This document shows positions 21,561-22,296 of a stretch of DNA of 22,296 nt, piece after piece (position 1 is the first letter of the stretch; each line of letters begins with the position of its first letter). The notes beneath the pieces were generated by a model, which searched no databases, had not been told where the DNA came from, and saw only the letters and a program-made list of their open reading frames with translations. The position numbers were made by a program, and so were the translations under genes. The stretch spans positions 1 through 22,296 of the forward strand of contig CAXIAD010000047.1 in NCBI GenBank assembly GCA_964021645.1. The letters are read 5' to 3'. Origin of the DNA: CANLDA01 sp964021645. Its GTDB lineage: Bacteria > Pseudomonadota > Alphaproteobacteria > Rhodobacterales > Rhodobacteraceae.

Positions 21561-22296
21561 ATGCCCGATACAGCCCCATCTGCAAACCCGATGACGATCG
21601 TGACGATTCCGTGCCTTGAGGATAACTATGCCTTTCTGCTGCACGACACCCAAACCGGCGATACCGCAGTGATTGATGTCCCCGATGCCGCACCGATAAA
21701 ACAGGCCCTCGCAGATCATGGCTGGACCCTGACCCATGTGCTATTGACCCATCACCATTGGGATCATGTCGATGGCTTGCCCGATCTGCTTTCGACCCAC
21801 CCCGCCAAGGTCATCGGGGCCACGGCTGATGCCCACCGCCTCCCGCCGCTTGATCTCGCCGTGGCCGAGGGCGACACCTTCTCCATAGGCACCAATCCCG
21901 TGCATGTTTTTGACGTCTCGGGGCATACACTTAACCACATCGCCTTTCATTTCCCCGGTTCCGCCGCCCTTGCCACCGCCGACAGCCTGATGGCGCTTGG
22001 CTGTGGGCGATTGTTTGAGGGCACCCCGGCACAAATGCACGACAGCCTTAACAAACTCGCCGCCTTACCGCCCGAAACAACGGTTTTATCTGGCCATGAA
22101 TACACCGAATCCAACGCCCGTTTTGCGTGCTCGGTTGATCCGCATAATCCCGACCTCCTCATGAGGGTCGAGGCGATCCGCGTCGCCCGCGCCAAGGGCA
22201 AGCCCACCGTGCCCTCCTCTCTCGCCGAAGAGCTGGCTACCAATCCGTTCCTGCGCTGCCACACACATGGCATTCAAAAAACCGTGGGCATGATCG
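21561..22296 (+). CDS. gloB: Hydroxyacylglutathione hydrolase (glyoxalase II), 3' end cut by window edge
   Basis: Hydrolyses S-lactoylglutathione to D-lactate and glutathione, the second step of methylglyoxal detoxification. The visible 245 codons cover nearly the whole of a ~255-residue enzyme. The metallo-beta-lactamase motif is THHHWDH (63-69; ligands His64, His66, Asp68, His69). The other ligands are His122 in SGHT, Asp141 in ATADSLMALGCGRLFEGT and His179 in SGHEYT. The C-terminal HAGH domain shows NPFLR (228-232). The ATG at 21561 has AAGG nine bases upstream; an internal ATG at residue 11 would give the family's usual N terminus but has no Shine-Dalgarno. The frame remains open at the window end. 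Confidence 0.96.
   Translation, partial: MPDTAPSANPMTIVTIPCLEDNYAFLLHDTQTGDTAVIDVPDAAPIKQALADHGWTLTHVLLTHHHWDHVDGLPDLLSTHPAKVIGATADAHRLPPLDLAVAEGDTFSIGTNPVHVFDVSGHTLNHIAFHFPGSAALATADSLMALGCGRLFEGTPAQMHDSLNKLAALPPETTVLSGHEYTESNARFACSVDPHNPDLLMRVEAIRVARAKGKPTVPSSLAEELATNPFLRCHTHGIQKTVGMI

Overview
The window comes from an alphaproteobacterium of the Rhodobacterales, most likely the Roseobacter group. The protein sequences, the F1-only ATP synthase operon (atpHAGDC with no F0 genes beside it), the CIRCE-controlled groESL pair and the order of housekeeping genes all fit that group. The genus cannot be decided from sequence alone. Most of the window is core chromosome. I see no tRNA, rRNA, CRISPR array, insertion sequence, prophage or complete accessory system.

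Layout. 1-763 (minus): a TauD/TfdA-type dioxygenase cut by the window edge, whose last codons do not fit the family. 1038-3130 (minus): groES-groEL with a clear promoter, a CIRCE operator and a terminator. 3215-4207 (plus): an exported TraB/GumN-family protein, meeting tail to tail a DUF2161 PD-(D/E)xK-like gene (4209-4874, minus). 5027-7551 (plus): manganese-dependent pyrophosphatase ppaC with a strong terminator, a HAD-IIA phosphatase-like protein and a MaoC-type hydratase. An 85-nt nested inverted repeat lies between the last two. 7698-10188 (plus): a tightly coupled ribF - CxxCxxCC cysteine-cluster protein - threonine aldolase operon. 10289-11725 (minus): an alpha/beta hydrolase and a glutathione-type HCCA-isomerase/DsbA-like protein. 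11829-12839 (plus): prs, with a terminator.

12998-18451 (minus): an H-type lectin gene, then the F1 ATP synthase operon atpH-A-G-D-C. The region upstream of atpH carries an FNR-like palindrome. 18837-20729 (plus): a 630-residue anchored or secreted RTX-like calcium-binding protein with fifteen perfect Gly-Gly-Thr-Asp units. 20722-21486 (minus): a SAM-dependent methyltransferase overlapping its tail. 21561-end (plus): gloB (glyoxalase II), cut by the window edge.

The genes supply protein folding (GroESL), energy (F1-ATPase, pyrophosphatase), cofactors (RibF), PRPP (Prs), amino-acid metabolism (threonine aldolase) and methylglyoxal detoxification (GloB, probably alongside the neighbouring methyltransferase). 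I did not find a convincing new multi-gene system. The observations most worth following are the nested inverted repeat at 7006-7090, the GGTD repeat protein, the FNR-like site upstream of the F1 operon, and the apparent frame break at the end of the dioxygenase.
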